DNA from: Urechis unicinctus
Lineage: Eukaryota; Annelida; Polychaeta; Xenopneusta; Urechidae
Direction: 5' to 3'
DNA length: 64,000 bases
NCBI GenBank assembly: GCA_034190875.2
Contig: CM067345.1
Location: 25,994,853-26,058,852, forward strand
This document shows positions 1-12,775 of the stretch, in pieces. Under the pieces are notes generated by a model. The model was not told the origin of the DNA and did no database searches. It saw only the letters and a program-made list of their open reading frames with translations. The translations under genes were made by a program, and so were the position numbers. How positions within the stretch are numbered: the stretch's first letter is position 1; every line of letters begins with the position of its first letter.

Positions 1-310
1 GTCTTGTCCGGCAATCACGACGTCGGTGGTGCTGTAGGAGATGATCTGCCCCAACCTGGAGATGAGCCAGATTATTTCACTGGCGGTGAAAAACTCGGCA
101 AACTACAGTTCAGTCTTAATTATGACTTTCAAGAAATGACATTGACTCTTAGGATTATCAGAGCAATCGAATTGCCCGCCAAAGACTTCTCAGGAACTAG
201 TGATCCCTATGTCAAGATCCTATTGTTGCCGGACAAAAAGCATAAACTTACCACAAATATCAAAAGGAGGAATCTCAATCCTCGGTGGAATGAAATGTTT
301 GCATTTGAAG
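1..310 (+). CDS. Syt7: Synaptotagmin exon: linker and N-terminal two-thirds of C2A (partial)
   Basis: The frame is open from base 1, so the exon probably begins before the window; there is no convincing acceptor inside it. The first ~25 residues are Gly/Asp/Pro-rich linker. C2A starts at [14 protein letters not shown], and the loop-1 Asp pair lies in [10 protein letters not shown]. The exon ends in NEMFAFEG at GAAG|gtaaga (donor GT at 311), leaving phase 1. Reading past the donor soon meets a stop at 328, which supports the splice. Confidence 0.9.
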
Positions 311-1728
311 GTAAGAACGGTGAGATTTAGACCAGCCTGTTGTGCGTTCAATAAATTGACTTAATATCGATTGACGAGCGGCATACCGTTGGATAAGCAA
401 TTGTTCTCTGTATTTTCTGAGAGTCCTTAACTTAATTTGGCCATATCAACGAGTGCTTTAGCCCTGTTTATTATTGAATTCAAATGTGTGTCTGTATGTT
501 GTCAGGTTTTCCCTACAGCAAGTTGATGAACCGGACTCTGTATCTGCAGGTGCTGGACTACGACCGATTCAGTCGAGACGACCCCATCGGGGAGGTGTGT
601 TTGCCCCTCAGCGATGTCGACCTGGCCCAGGGACAGACGCTGTGGAGAAGTTTAGCTCCTTGCAAAGGCCACGCCGTGAGTAACTCCGTATAATTTCTGA
701 CGTTCAAATATTATCCTCCTCAATTGTGCCAGAGTCAGGCAAAATATGTTGCGCACATTAGCTGTTAGAATGTTGTTATTAACCCGTTGCACCACGTCTT
801 AAACACACGCTTTACCCCGGCTGACAGTCCAGTGTCAAGGTATTTGAGAATTTTATAACTTTTGATGTATGGACAGCAATGCGTAATTTAAGTCTTGCAC
901 TGGTTATTGGGCTTTGTTCTTGCTTTTCTGCTTCATATATTGATATTTCACCTTTCAAATATTGTGGGAAATTTGGTCATTTGTGGGGAAAATATTGATA
1001 TACGCTAGAGATATCACCGATGTATGGATTGTATCTTACAATTATCTTAAATTCTGTTCTTGAAATTACATCTGCTGTCAGTATCAATAGTCGCCAAACA
1101 CCAATCAATACCACGATCACCACCGGGTTCATTTACGACATCGGGTACATATTCAAAGAAATATTGACTTACACCGTCCCGTGTGTGTGAACATAGGGTA
1201 AGTTGGGTGAACTCTTGATGTCGATGTGTTACCAACCTACCGTTGGCAGAATCACCATCGTCATCATCAAGGCCAGGGATCTGAAAGCTAAAGACATCAA
1301 CGGGTTATCAGGTGAGACATACATTGCGAGAAGCTCACTTGTCAAGTGTTTGAGTTAGCTGTGCGATTGTAAGCAAGCTTCATGTATTAATGGAGTACTC
1401 CTTGTGTGAATTCTCAGATCCGTACGTCAAAATCTGGTTGTGTCATGACGGAAAGAAAGTGGAGAAGAAGAAAACATCAATTAAGGAAAAAAATCTAAAC
1501 CCAGTCTTCAATGAGTCTTTCATTTTTAATGTTCCTTACGAGCGCATCCGCCAGACTAGTTTACACATCTCATGCATGGACTATGATCGCCTTGGTCGCA
1601 ATGAGTTGATTGGACAGATAATTTTAGGCAGTAAGAGCGGACCAATGGAAGTGAAGCATTGGAATGAAATGTTTGCCAAAAGCCGCCAACCTGTGGCGCA
1701 GTGGCACATATTGAAGGACTTCGGTTAG
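1..1728 (+). CDS. Syt7: Synaptotagmin-7-like gene, 3' part (four exons: 1-310, 506-675, 1197-1311, 1418-1728)
   Basis: Synaptotagmins are membrane-anchored calcium sensors that trigger vesicle and lysosome fusion through tandem C2 domains binding phospholipid and SNAREs. The spliced product gives a short acidic linker, a complete C2A and a complete C2B. C2A carries [15 protein letters not shown] (loop 1) and [13 protein letters not shown] (loop 3), so all five expected Asp ligands are visible. C2B carries the KKKT polybasic strand, [19 protein letters not shown] and a C-terminal QWHILKDFG containing the WHxL motif. The wording of C2A ([25 protein letters not shown]) fits synaptotagmin 7 better than 1 or 2. 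Introns of 195, 521 and 106 bp are all GT-AG, with phases 1, 0 and 1. The transmembrane region and first exons lie upstream of the window. Subtype assignment is from memory of the family and would need a tree. Confidence 0.93.
506..675 (+). CDS. Syt7: Synaptotagmin exon: C-terminal third of C2A
   Basis: The acceptor is gtcag at 501-505. The split Gly codon is completed by GT at 506-507, giving FPYSK. The exon encodes [16 protein letters not shown], which is the calcium-binding loop 3 with three Asp, then [13 protein letters not shown] and LAPCKGHA. It ends at GCC|gtgagt (donor 676) in phase 0. Residues match the known end of C2A without gaps. Confidence 0.93.
1197..1311 (+). CDS. Syt7: Synaptotagmin exon: first strands of C2B
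   Basis: This exon is too short to stand out as an ORF. The acceptor is acatag at 1191-1196, phase 0. It encodes [19 protein letters not shown] and then [18 protein letters not shown], the opening beta strands and first calcium loop of C2B. It ends at TCAG|gtgaga (exon end 1311) in phase 1. The split codon joins the next exon as Asp of SDPYVK, which confirms both splice sites. Confidence 0.92.
1418..1728 (+). CDS. Syt7: Synaptotagmin terminal exon: rest of C2B and stop codon
   Basis: The acceptor is ttctcag at 1411-1417; AT at 1418-1419 completes the Asp codon. The exon encodes [55 protein letters not shown] and [13 protein letters not shown], then TAG at 1726-1728. The fifth calcium ligand position of loop 3, usually Asp (RNDVIG in vertebrates), is Glu here (RNELIG). 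An in-frame ATG at 1390 lies in the intron and is not a start. Confidence 0.94.
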
Positions 1729-1800
1729 AAGATAGCCACGCATGTTGGTTAACCTTAATGAACACAAGCTCGGTCGGGGCTGTGGCATAAGCTTTTATAG

Positions 1801-1806
1801 AATAAA
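1801..1806 (+). promoter_or_regulatory. Poly(A) signal AATAAA, proximal candidate
   Basis: Canonical hexamer 73 bases after the synaptotagmin stop. If used, the 3' UTR is only about 100 nt. No transcript evidence is available. Confidence 0.5.
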
Positions 1807-2439
1807 TCTGGTAATGTTTTGCTCGATGTGAAGCCCGACTCATAGATAATAAACACGTGATGCAATGATAGTGGTTGGATGTCCCAAACGTGCTACGAAC
1901 AAGTGATGACCAGCACGGCGTGATTACGTACACACAACCGATAGACTTGGTTTCTTTGTTTCTGATTCAGTAGTGACCATTAGATTAAGAGTCGCATGTG
2001 CTACAGTCGTCAAACAGTCGACGGCTTCCAGTATGGTGTACCAGCCATGTGTTGTGCCAGATGATAGTGTGCAGACGAGCGAAGTAGCGCTTGCTGCTCG
2101 GCGAGTCTCGGTATTAGGCTAATCACATTCCAGTCTCCTACAGTCGATGGCCTTGTTCATTTTACATTCCGTTCTTGGTTTGTTACTGTTATGTTAAGAT
2201 TAGTAGTCAATGCAAAAGTATCTTAGTTAAACAGCTGTTAGCTGTGTGTTTCCGAACAGTTAGTTAATGTGTTGATGTTGGTTTTCTGCTGTCTGTCTCT
2301 GTGTTTCCGTAAGTGACAGCAACTGACAAGGAATATAAACAAAAGTGTTTGCAACCTGCACATGGGTAAAACGGTTGTGCTGTTCTGTATCAAATGGAAA
2401 TATTAATTTTGCAATTCTGTGAATCATTGTGTTGTTGCG

Positions 2440-2445
2440 AATAAA
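2440..2445 (+). promoter_or_regulatory. Poly(A) signal AATAAA, distal candidate
   Basis: A second canonical hexamer about 0.7 kb after the stop, followed within 35 bases by a GT-rich run (gtttggccacctttgtttcg), as expected for a downstream element. A longer 3' UTR is equally plausible. Confidence 0.4.
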
Positions 2446-3079
2446 TAATTTGATATTTTAGACCCGTTTGGCCACCTTTGTTTCGTTAAATCATTAAATG
2501 CATCTTCAGTTATTGCAGCTTCATTGTACGTACCCATCAACCTTACATAGCGGTCATTCATAACCAAATGATTCATGCAAGAGTTGCCTGGGCTTATACA
2601 TTACGTCATAGAAGTATTGCAAAATTAGTAATAACCGAGTTGGAATACATCGTGACAACATGTTAGAATCAATGGCCAAAAAACGCCGTTACTAGCTCTC
2701 CCAATATAAAACCGACATCTATAGAAGTCTGTAAACTTTTTATGGACACATTTCTGTAATGTAATGATTCACAATGATGGTCAACTAAGATCTCAAACCC
2801 AAACGTTTAGCTCATAAATGTACTGTCAGTTGTTAACTTCAATATTTACATAGTTCTACAATACAGCCCCTAAAATACACATCTTGACTTGTAAACTATT
2901 CCATGGGATCACATTTCGATTGAAAAAGCTCCGTCTTAGTTTAGTCTTTGCAGTAGGGTTTGTCAAGGTGGACGGATGTCCCTCGAATCGTGAGCTCCCA
3001 GGACTGCGCAACTGAAAAAACAAATCAACACTGATATTATCTGATTCATTGAACAAATGTAATCTTTGTTCGAAAGCTA

Positions 3080-5010
3080 AATGAGACACACCGGTTACGA
3101 GCTGTATAGACTGCTCCTAATCTTAGTAATACGTTAAAGAACAGGGCTAGGGTTGCTGACAATAATGCTCTTTATTGTGTTGTAGTTGCAGCCTTCGAAG
3201 GCGATACACTATCAAATCTCATACGCCCCTGGGGTATATCAGTCAGCCTCCTTGTACAGTTGTTGCAATTGACCCTTAAGACCCTTAAGTCACTGGAGAT
3301 CTATGATATTTGACACATGTATTTTAGACTTCGCGCTACTTTTGCGGGTAGATAAAGATTTTCTATTTCTTACTGAATTGCCTCGAAAATATGCTTACGG
3401 TTTATTATACGGTTTAATGTTCTAAGGGCGATGTAGAATGTTGATATTACGGGTGTATTGTTCAATACAATGAACCTTGGCAATATATGATGGTGGATTA
3501 ACCGCTGAGGTTCAGTGTTTGGTTTGCTGTGAATGCTGACAATCTAACAGGTGGTTAAACACTGCGCCTACGTCATCAACATCGCCTCCCTATGAACCAC
3601 TCGAGGTCAGCTAGACTAAGCAGATGAGTGTACCACCATCGGGTACCGCCGTCATTAATCAATATATAGCTGGCAGAAATCAATCAAATGCCCTGCCTAA
3701 GTTTCTCGACCGATGTGCTCCTGTTTATAAGATAACCCAACCTTGTAATCTGATATGAATCAATAGCCTGTCTCTTCATGATGATGCTGCCAAGCCATCA
3801 AACGGCTTATAACCAATGTAGACATCAGTCATATTGTCTCTCCGTGCTCCTCAGAACATTCCCCTTTGAGAGCTAATGTAGCTCCGGGTTATTCATTTTG
3901 TTTGGATGGCTTTATTCTTTGGTTGATGAGGCATCGATGATTATAATGAAACTCTTAGTTTTGGGGTGCTTTGAAATCAACATAATGTAATGGATACAAT
4001 GAGTGATAATTTCAATGCCGTCCCTGCATGATATGTTATCAAGGAGATTACAGTGTTGCCGTGTTTTGATGTTTAAGGAGATCATTACTCTCATCGAAGC
4101 TTTGTGTTGATTTGCACCCAAATGTTACACGCTGCTACAAGAACACTTTACTTCTCTATTGTTTTGACTGAGCTTTGGGGTGGGAATTGAAGAGGTTGTT
4201 TTGCGTTGTACAGGGAATGTATTTCATCGTTAAGATTTCCAATTAGCTCCTGTTAAAAGCGTACCTATCTGTCATTTTGCGTGATTGACGTTCATTTGTC
4301 TTCTATCAGGGAATTACCCATTCGTACTGTATGCATCGACATCTTATTACAGACAAGAGTATGTCGATTATTCTTGCAAAATAAATGGAATTGTTTTTTC
4401 ATCATATTGATGAAAAGCTAGGCTGCTTGGAATGTGTCTCACGTTAATTGATGCGTTTTCGTCGGTGTTAATGTACAATCGTTGAAGCAACGAAATCCAA
4501 TGTTGCTGAATATTTTAATTGATCAATAGAAGCTTGGGTAAAATCTAAATGTGTCGTTTGTTGAATGATTTGAGGCCACGAGTCCAATAGGACACGCTTT
4601 ATGCCCAGAAAGGCTATTTTTGTCGTCTGATGCCTCAAATTAAGATGCCCTTTGCTCATGCTCTTTGCTCAATCATCACGAATAAGATCTCTAATACATA
4701 TAATATATCTGCTATGAACAAAGCACAGGTATATTTCCTATACCGTTTTCATCGTCTACTATTTCGAATATTCCAGAGGGCAACTGGATAGAAGGTCATT
4801 CATGACGTCATATTGTGGATACTTTTTAACATACAGCATAATAAGTGATGCGGGTCTTGCGAGTAAGATACCAACCACAAATCCCTGCTCCATCCACAAT
4901 GACGTTTCTAAACAAGGAATATTCTGCGCATAAGCTCCATGGACCCTCGCCTCATTATCATTTGAGAAGAGAGCCATTCACATGGAATGTTTTCGGGAGG
5001 CAAATTGTAT
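3080..5010. repeat. Left arm of a long diverged inverted duplication
   Basis: Read on the minus strand, this segment aligns by eye with 18950-21180 on the plus strand, in the same order throughout. Anchors: 3155-3180 against 21093-21115 (shared reverse-complement word acacaataaagagcattat), 3450-3700 against 20690-20935, 3740-3840 against 20565-20665, 3910-4110 against 20285-20480 and 4845-4990 against 18990-19115. The centre differs in length: about 0.65 kb here against 1.14 kb in the other arm. Divergence indicates an old event. Confidence 0.75.
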
Positions 5011-7549
5011 TTCTCTTCAGATACTCGGATGTTACGTCAACAATGGTGGACGGTTAATGTTATATAGCTAAATGCGGCATGCAGAGAGACACATACATTC
5101 TAGCTCTATCATAGAGAAGTGTCACCAGCGTCTGACTACTCTATGGGTACAACAGCCACTTCGAATTCGGATCATGTAAGTTGCTTTGCTCCCTAGATGA
5201 CGAAGAGATGATTAATTCGAAAGAGAAATTGTCTATCCGGTCGAATATGGTTCAGGACCTTAACTGCATCTTAAATCCCTCATCGTGTAGCATAATTAAT
5301 TTCCATGGATAGGGCATGTGTAAATATCATTCTGATTTCACCAGTAAAATGAGAATTACAATACAAACCGATCACAGAAGCATGAGCTTCTTTGTTTCAA
5401 CACGTTCTACACAATGGAATTTTTTTTTTAAATATTTACAAATGTGGCTTATCTCTTACTTTTTATTTCTGCCGAACATCTATTTGTCCATAACCCTTGA
5501 TGTGGCTGGGAGCATTATGAAAATAGTATCGGTAGGTGTTGAATTGCAATAAATGCCAATGACATTATATTTATTTTTCAAACTACTCAAAATATATCAG
5601 TATCGAACATCAATGAATGGGAAAATAACATCCCGCGTCTTCAGCTTATCCCTCGAATAATCCTGGTTGCCAAGGAAGTCCCAGACGAAGCGTCCATATC
5701 ATCTACCCATTTGGCACCAACTCATCGCTTATCTAATGGTAGACAGTCTGTGTAACCCTGGCACAGGCGATAAATGCAGTGCGTTGGATGTCAGCTGCTT
5801 CTTCCATCGCGCATAGTTGTTCGAGGTTCCACACACCTGCAGCGATTGTGTATGCAGCCTAGCCGGCTGACTGGCCGCCAGTCAACACTTTGTTACGGGT
5901 ATTCAGTATTGACTTTATTTATTGGACGTCAGTTTTGAACTATTCGGAAAGCCTTCTTGGCAGCTGATCATGGTCTTCTTCAAGCAACTTCCCCCTTCCC
6001 GAGTACCCAAAGCCCTTTAATTGAGGATCATCCATTTCCAACGCTTCCTCTGTGTAGCTCAGCAGTAGCGCACTTCTCGAATCCAAGGCGCATACAGATA
6101 GCTCCTGAAACACGGACTTCCTCTATTTTGCGCAAATTGGTGGTTCAATTTCGCTATCTTACCACGCGGTCGTTGACGTTTACACTTGAAGGATGTTTGA
6201 TTCATGCCTTCTTATTTGCGTTTGCGGTCCCCGTTGCAGAAAATACTAGCTTCCTAAAAGGCTTTGATATATTAACGGTATGTAATGTACCCTTTCCTCA
6301 CACTCATCGCTAGACTGATGATCATCGTCCTAATTCATCATGCCTTCATTCTTGGCCGCTTTCCAAAGCCCATTACTAGGAATCGGTACCGTACATCTTT
6401 CTCCTGTAGTATGATTTATAACGTCATGCTCATTATCAGTGATTGTCGCACCCCATTGTACTACTGAATACTGATCGATCTTATCTTGATCCGGCTCGCG
6501 CATCGGTGCCCCGCAGTAAACACCAGATGCCTTGGTTAATGATCGCAGTGTACCTTGAGTTGTTGCAATACATCAGTCCCAGGATGTAGTCAAGAGTAAG
6601 GCTTATGTTGCATGGCGATGGCTTTCATTAGTCACCACCCATTGCTTTGCAATAATACCCAATTTATAATCCCACTACAGTGTGATCTGCCACTAAGAAG
6701 ATAAACGAGAACGTAGCTCGATTGGACATTGTAAATGGAGTACAGAGTAGTTCAGAATAATGACCTATACATCACCAGTGCTTCTAATGCTGAATGAAGG
6801 CTGTCGATTTTTGAAGTGTGTGACCCTTTTCAAAGGCCTCCACGAAGCAAAATAAACCACTGTTCGATGCATTAAGGGAACCACAACGTGTTCGGGTAGC
6901 TCTAACAGCTGTGAAGCTACTTTCCGCTCATATATTTATCTACTGTGAGATTAGATGAACATTGGAGATAATTAATTGCACCCCATACCCTACCGCCCCC
7001 GCCCCCGCCATACGCACAGACATGCCATTCATTTGTTAACAAATCTAATGCTGTGCTTAAAAACGACATCCTAAACCCAAAGGTCACGCTCCCCAGGGTT
7101 GAACATCGATACGAAATAACAAGTGTATTAAATGGAATGGTTCAGAGAGTTTGATCCTGTTCTCGTAAGAACATCAGGTTTTTTTATGGTGGGTATTTCA
7201 TATTAAATCATCTACGTGCTATAATATTCATAATATCTAGCCACATGAATTATCAAAACGAAATAAGTAAACTAAGAACACATTCATTTCATGATTTAGT
7301 CGAATATTGCTGATGCTGGAAGCTGGAGGCACTGTCATCACATATCATTTTACTAGAATAGCGAGCCTACGAATGCCACAATAGCCCAGGCGAGAGTCAT
7401 TCCACTGAACCGAAACAATAATTATTATTAAATGTTCAGGGAATGAATAAGAAGCCCCATAAAAGTCCTTAATATTACACTCAAAAATGTATCAATATTA
7501 CATGATACACAACCTCGCACAATCTATGCCGTAATGTATGTCGTAAAAT
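5011..7549. other. Gene-free interval, no recognised family
   Basis: No homology to the A or B blocks was convincing. The ORF at 5957-6313 begins at TTG, shows no domain and is probably chance. A short C-rich tract (CCGCCCCCGCCCCCGCC) lies near 6990-7010. Nothing else stands out. Confidence 0.4.
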
Positions 7550-8748
7550 TGCAAATATTTATAGCATCACTACGAAAGGCACTAGGGCTGGCGGTTCGTG
7601 ACATTATGTACAAACGCATCCATTGGGGGTCGTGTGACAACTTCTGTGCCGTTTCTTACATTTGATCTGTAACAATCTTGTAGTTTTGAATAATGGCAAT
7701 GAAGCAAACAGCAATTAGGCAGCTCGTCAGACAACGGGGTATATTCATCATGCACTGTAGACTTAATAAAACAAACTCCGTAAAATGGCTGTTGAGATAA
7801 TTTCACATGTTTGGTTGACAGAATCACGCAAAATCACTATGTCTTCCTATCCGGCAATAGACATGCGGCGAATGCGCTATAGGTGAGCACAAGAAGGTAT
7901 TCCACAGCCATTCTCGCACTGCAGCAACCGGTCGCATGTTGTTATAATAGCAGTTTATATAACATTACTATTCCTTGGTCATAATTCATGCTCTGCACGG
8001 CATAACGTACACATTGCCCATTCGATATATAGGTTAAAATTACACATAATCAATGTCTCATCGTTCCGTGCCATGATATAAAGAGACAGACAACGTAAAC
8101 ATGATAACACAATGGGCCCTAATGGAGTCATTCATAAGAAAAAATCCGGTATTAAGGATGGCTAAGAGGGCAGATGAATTTTACCAAGTCTACAGGAGAT
8201 GGACCACATCCACGATCAGGGATCATCCGGGTATAGTACCATAAAAGGATTTGACGTATGAACATGTTACCGACCCGTTATAGTTTTGGAAAATAAAGAG
8301 ACATTAATGACTTTTGTAGCAATCGATACTGTATGAGCTGACTGCACGATTGATGTTCACCCTGCAGTTATTCCTGTATTGACTGTCATTTAGATGCTAG
8401 TCATATATGCAGCATAAATGATGTTGAATGAAACGCTTCAACAATTCGGAATGCTGAGCAATTTGGATGTGTTTAAGTGTAGCTCTGTATCCAATCAGTA
8501 CAAACGACTGTTGAGACCATTCAACATAATCCAACTCAACACAGAATATCAAAGCAACTCCTAATTGCAGCAGCTGTAACCACAAACTAGAAGAGGGCGA
8601 TCGGGTGATGTAGAGCTATTGTTCAATGATGGATTGATTAATCAACAGAGTCGCCCAGGAAACTCCGTATTGCTCCCATTGATCATCACACTTTTTATAA
8701 TGCTTGCTTAAAGAACCAGATGCATGGACGCCAAAGTGCTTCAAGTGA

Positions 8749-8790
8749 TTTGCTATATCGCTTGTTATTCCTCTGCAATTGCGCTGCTGG
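8749..8790 (+). repeat. Unexpanded seed of the copy-2 minisatellite
   Basis: About three degenerate 12-base units (cttgttattcct, ctgcaattgcgc and neighbours) sit at the same place relative to the shared sequence agaaccagatgcatggacgcc as the ~25-unit array in copy 2 at 23197-23494. Confidence 0.6.
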
Positions 8791-9969
8791 TTCACACTGA
8801 AGGCTGCTTCAATATGATTTTACAATACCCGCAATAATGTCAAATAGCTGTTACCAGTCTTCATTACACTGCATCATATATGTTGACATGTGTATGAGAT
8901 CGACCCTAACCACGGGACGAAGTAATAAAGGGCAAATAGGTTTCAAACACGTATAGCATCGATCAGTGTTAACAACGTATGACTCAATGTATTCTCTCAA
9001 AGAGAAGTTTAATAACAAATATGATGGCGCAGCACAAATGTTTACTGGCATGTCATTCTCTAAGGGAACCCAGATTTATATCATGAAAATAATACTAGAA
9101 GAATAAATTCTATGGGCGAAATGGCAAGCATTATCAAATATCAAAGGCATATGGAATGAGGTTCGAGCCTTCCCATTCTTTCTATGCAAGGTTTGTTGCC
9201 TGCTTAATAGTCAACCACGAAATATAACGGATCAAAATTAACGAATATGACAGCAAGTAAGTAGTGGTTAAGATAGAATCCCAGATTTAGTGTTCTGCTG
9301 ATTAAGTAACATATCGAGGAGCATCAGCGAGCAATTATTTAACGATGGATCGACCAGTCAAATTGATATGCTCGTGCTTGTTATTCTCATTGATTACTGT
9401 ACTCGATAGAAATCTAACTTATCTATGGTTGCCTAGCGTGCTTCATGTGATTAGCCCATGGTTACAGTTCCGCGGCTGTTGTCAGAGGCTATGCAACTAT
9501 ACGAAGTAAGCCGTGGAATGCCAAAAATGAAAGCCTATAAGCATAAAAATTGAAAGGTTATGGGATTTGTATAATTGCCTTCACCTTCATATTCAGAAAA
9601 ATGACCCAAATAATTAACTTGGGAAACGCCGTGATTGTGTTAAGCACAAACTTGATTTCGAGATCCTTTGCTCAAAACATTTATTTGAATTGCAACTTTC
9701 GGTGATGGAAAACCTAGGCGATTACAATGATATCAATGAACCAATGGGCTAAAAAGGAAGAGGGATGGTTCGCAATCATATTTATACTGGATCCCTCGAT
9801 AATATCAAAAGGTAATTATTTGTATCACATGCTTAAGTCGCTTGATAATTGTTATTGGTTATATAGCAATAAAAGGCAGAAATATGAATACCCATATTTG
9901 TGACGTCCATCAATCAAAATATCAAAAGAATTTTACCAAAGATACTTTTACATAAACATATAACATTTT

Positions 9970-10050
9970 ACTATGAGTGAGTAAGTGATTGCGAGTGGGG
10001 AAGTAATTGAGAGAGTTGATGGGCAAACGAGTTAGTGCGGGAGTTATTGA
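9970..10050 (+). repeat. Degenerate GAGT/GTGA-rich tetranucleotide tract
   Basis: Many imperfect gagtgagtaagtgat-type words. A similar tract occupies the corresponding place in B copy 3 (about 49795-49870). Confidence 0.5.
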
Positions 10051-11934
10051 TACGTAGAGTACGAGGACTAATGAACCAAAGCAACCGCCATCCATCAAGC
10101 TTGTGAAATATAGCTACTCATGTCACCGCAATATGTAACATGTACGCGCCATCGTTCAGGGACAACGGTAAATTAATTGCTAAACGACTCGTCACACCAA
10201 GTAAAGAGTCTGTGAAAAATAGAACCTATAAAGCATCAGCAATCTTTTCTTAGGCGATAACATTTATCTCAAACGGGTCTTATATGTTGTCGTACACAGC
10301 ATAGAGTGATGCTCGTGGGAGCGACAAAGCAGAGCGATTTGAAGAAATCAATAATCGCTTTCAGTCAAACAATCGCTTGACCAGGTTTGCATTTACTAGG
10401 CTCGGCACTATGAGAACGTGTTATGACAATAAAGAACAGATATAATCATGCTTAGTGTCTCCAGCCGGACTAGGAAACAAACATGCTTTGTATCTCAAGA
10501 TCAAATATATGCTTATCATAAACGACCTACCAAGCACGAACGTCAGCTGCCTTCATGCGTCCCATAAAGGGTTAAGAACAAAACTGAGCTAGTTCCATCA
10601 ATAGCTGTGCCATGACCGACATTGCACCGCCATCCATTGACCGAAATACTCACAACAGTCAAAGTTCATTGCTGGCACAAAGGTATCGTATTATTGAATG
10701 ACTTATTCCCACAATGCATTGAATGATATGGAGTGTCCCTTTCATATTCCATACACAATGCATTTGTATATATGACTTTACCCCCTTTACCTGATGAGCG
10801 TGTCCCTTTCATCGATGCAATAAAAAAGTCCATACTAATTTGAAATCTTTTGCCCAGATTGATTATTCTGAATTCCACAATATCCAATGTTCGAGCATAA
10901 GATTGAAAAATACCACAATATACTTTTCCTTGTGTCTGGCGGATCATACCTTATGTAAATCGAGGTTATTTTGCACCTTCTATTCTAACCTAATATTTTG
11001 ATCAATAGCATTATATACAGGAGAGACACATACAGCATTAAATCAATACATCCTAATGTACTATGGATGGTATATAAACAACAAAACTGCACAAGCTGCC
11101 ACACATAAAATAGCTCACACGTACAATAGCGTCATTCATGCACTTCGCTTTGCACTTGGGTGTAGAAAAATACATTACATTAATCTTTCGCAGAAGTCCT
11201 AGATGACACAATCCTTGAGATGCACATAACATGTTTTAACCGTCGTCATTCAAATGTCAAGAACGTCGGAAATGGAACGGAAAATTATTATGCAGCTTAA
11301 TACAATTTCCGGCAATTTGTGAAAATCACCTGCAGAAGTGGCAACGCTTCCGTATGCGATTTCGAATGAACGCATATTACCAGTACGGATTGCAATATGC
11401 ACGTACACATGAATATAGACATCAGGCAAACCGGCAACCAGCTCCTAAGAGACACGAGTGTATTCAGGTACTACTTTGCACGGAAGTGCCAGCAATTGTA
11501 TACTAGTCTATGAATATTAAATAGTGCTTACGGTACATAAAGAAATTGACTCGAACAGAAGTGAGTGATGAAATATGAAAGCATTGTACTCATGTTAAGT
11601 CAAGTGCTGACCCCAAGGTAATCCCAATTTGCATCAGGTATGCTAAGTAGAAAACGGCCAACAAAGAATGTTTCAAAACCTTACACTCATTAGCGATATT
11701 ACATTTGATGAGTGTCTGTTGATATTCATGACGCAACCTGTTAACAGGAGTTTTGGCGACATAGGGCTTCATTGTGTATAAGTGACATCACATCCAGAAC
11801 TTCAATTACAACAAAAACAGAGAGTGCCGTGTGGTGGGGATGGGAAATGGTATATTATATAATGATATGGTAGAGATCATAAAAAAAGTCTCACGTTAAC
11901 CTCCTTGTATTATAATCAAAGAGTTTATAGCTTC

Positions 11935-12318
11935 GCTAAGCGCGCCGCTCACTCGAGCATTCCGCCCGAGGAAAAATTTGAAGACGCCACCTGTTAGTCG
12001 AAGCGTTATTGTCACAGCGTCTTGTCATAGCGTCTCTTAGAATCTAGTGTAATTTTCTGTTTAATTTTGAGCTGTACTCGCCTCAACCAATCAGATGACT
12101 CCATATCTTTATCAGCCGCCGAGCCCCGAGACGTTGGAACAACAGTCCCATGTGCTTTAGTTGATTTCATGGAATCGTCGCCTGACGTCGGGGGTGTCTT
12201 TCGTGTAGTTTCATAATTGTCACGTAGCTTGGCGTAGCCAAAAACTCTTTGCTCGAGACCTTCACATCCCCCTGAATTGCCAAGAATGTTAATGCCGACC
12301 TCAGGCCTGTTCTGCTGC
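11935..12318 (-). other. GC-richer segment absent from B copy 2, with a 104-codon minus-strand ORF
   Basis: The flanks align with B copy 2 (to about 26530 and again from about 26556), but this ~380-bp segment has no counterpart there; in copy 3 the place is deleted. Base composition is visibly richer in G+C than its surroundings. The minus-strand ORF (12326 down to 12012) is hydrophilic and Lys/Arg/Ser-rich, with NRPEVGINILG near its start and SSDWLRRVQLKIKQKI near its end. I do not recognise it. On the minus strand a T-rich run precedes an AAG and two CAG triplets, a weak acceptor. It could be an exon of a nested gene, a retroposed fragment or a short transposon. Confidence 0.35.
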
Positions 12319-12599
12319 TTCAGCATGACGTATGAAAAAAATGTGCACTACCGTAACTAGGTTGACAGAATGATGCCAAATATTATCGATTTTAAATTAG
12401 TAATTCTTCTCTGAAACGAGATCTTTAAGAAACCTCACAAATATATCAGGTTATTTGATGAATCAGAATATCGAATCACCCTTAACCTGGTATCCGTGAG
12501 GTTAGTATTGTAGTTATGATAAAGAGGATATCTTCATGAATATCTACGATGGCCGTTCGCAAGAGGCGCAGAAACACTACTAACATTTATGCTGTTAGT

Positions 12600-12775
12600 G
12601 CATAGGTGCGTAAGTGATTTACTTATCGTTTAGTCAGTGAGTTGATGAGTGCGTGAGATATTGAGTTGATGTGTGAGTGAAGGATGGAGTGAGTGTGTGA
12701 ATGAATGATTGAGCAAGCGAGCGAGTGATTATGCGAGCGAGCGACTAAGTGCGTCAGTGAGCATGAGAATAAGTG
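12600..12775 (+). repeat. Degenerate GAGT-type tetranucleotide tract, B copy 1
   Basis: Dense gagtgagt/gagcgagc variants. Equivalent tracts occur in B copies 2 (26845-27135) and 3 (51955-52365), so the tract predates the duplications and has changed length since. Confidence 0.7.

Larger units (their letters stand above)
1729..3079. other. 3' UTR and downstream flank; no further gene seen
   Basis: Contains the two poly(A) hexamers. The remainder is unique-looking AT-rich sequence with stops in all frames, and I see no match to the duplicated blocks further right. The ORF antisense to the last exon (1556-1933, minus) is a shadow of coding sequence. Confidence 0.5.

Noticed and set aside
1556..1933. 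125-codon minus-strand ORF
   Set aside because: Antisense to the terminal synaptotagmin exon.
5957..6313. 118-codon plus-strand ORF
   Set aside because: Starts at TTG, has no recognisable domain and no splice context; likely chance.
12600..12775. Possible CRISPR or regular spacer array in GAGT-rich tracts
   Set aside because: Units are 4 bases and degenerate, without spacers; the genome is eukaryotic.
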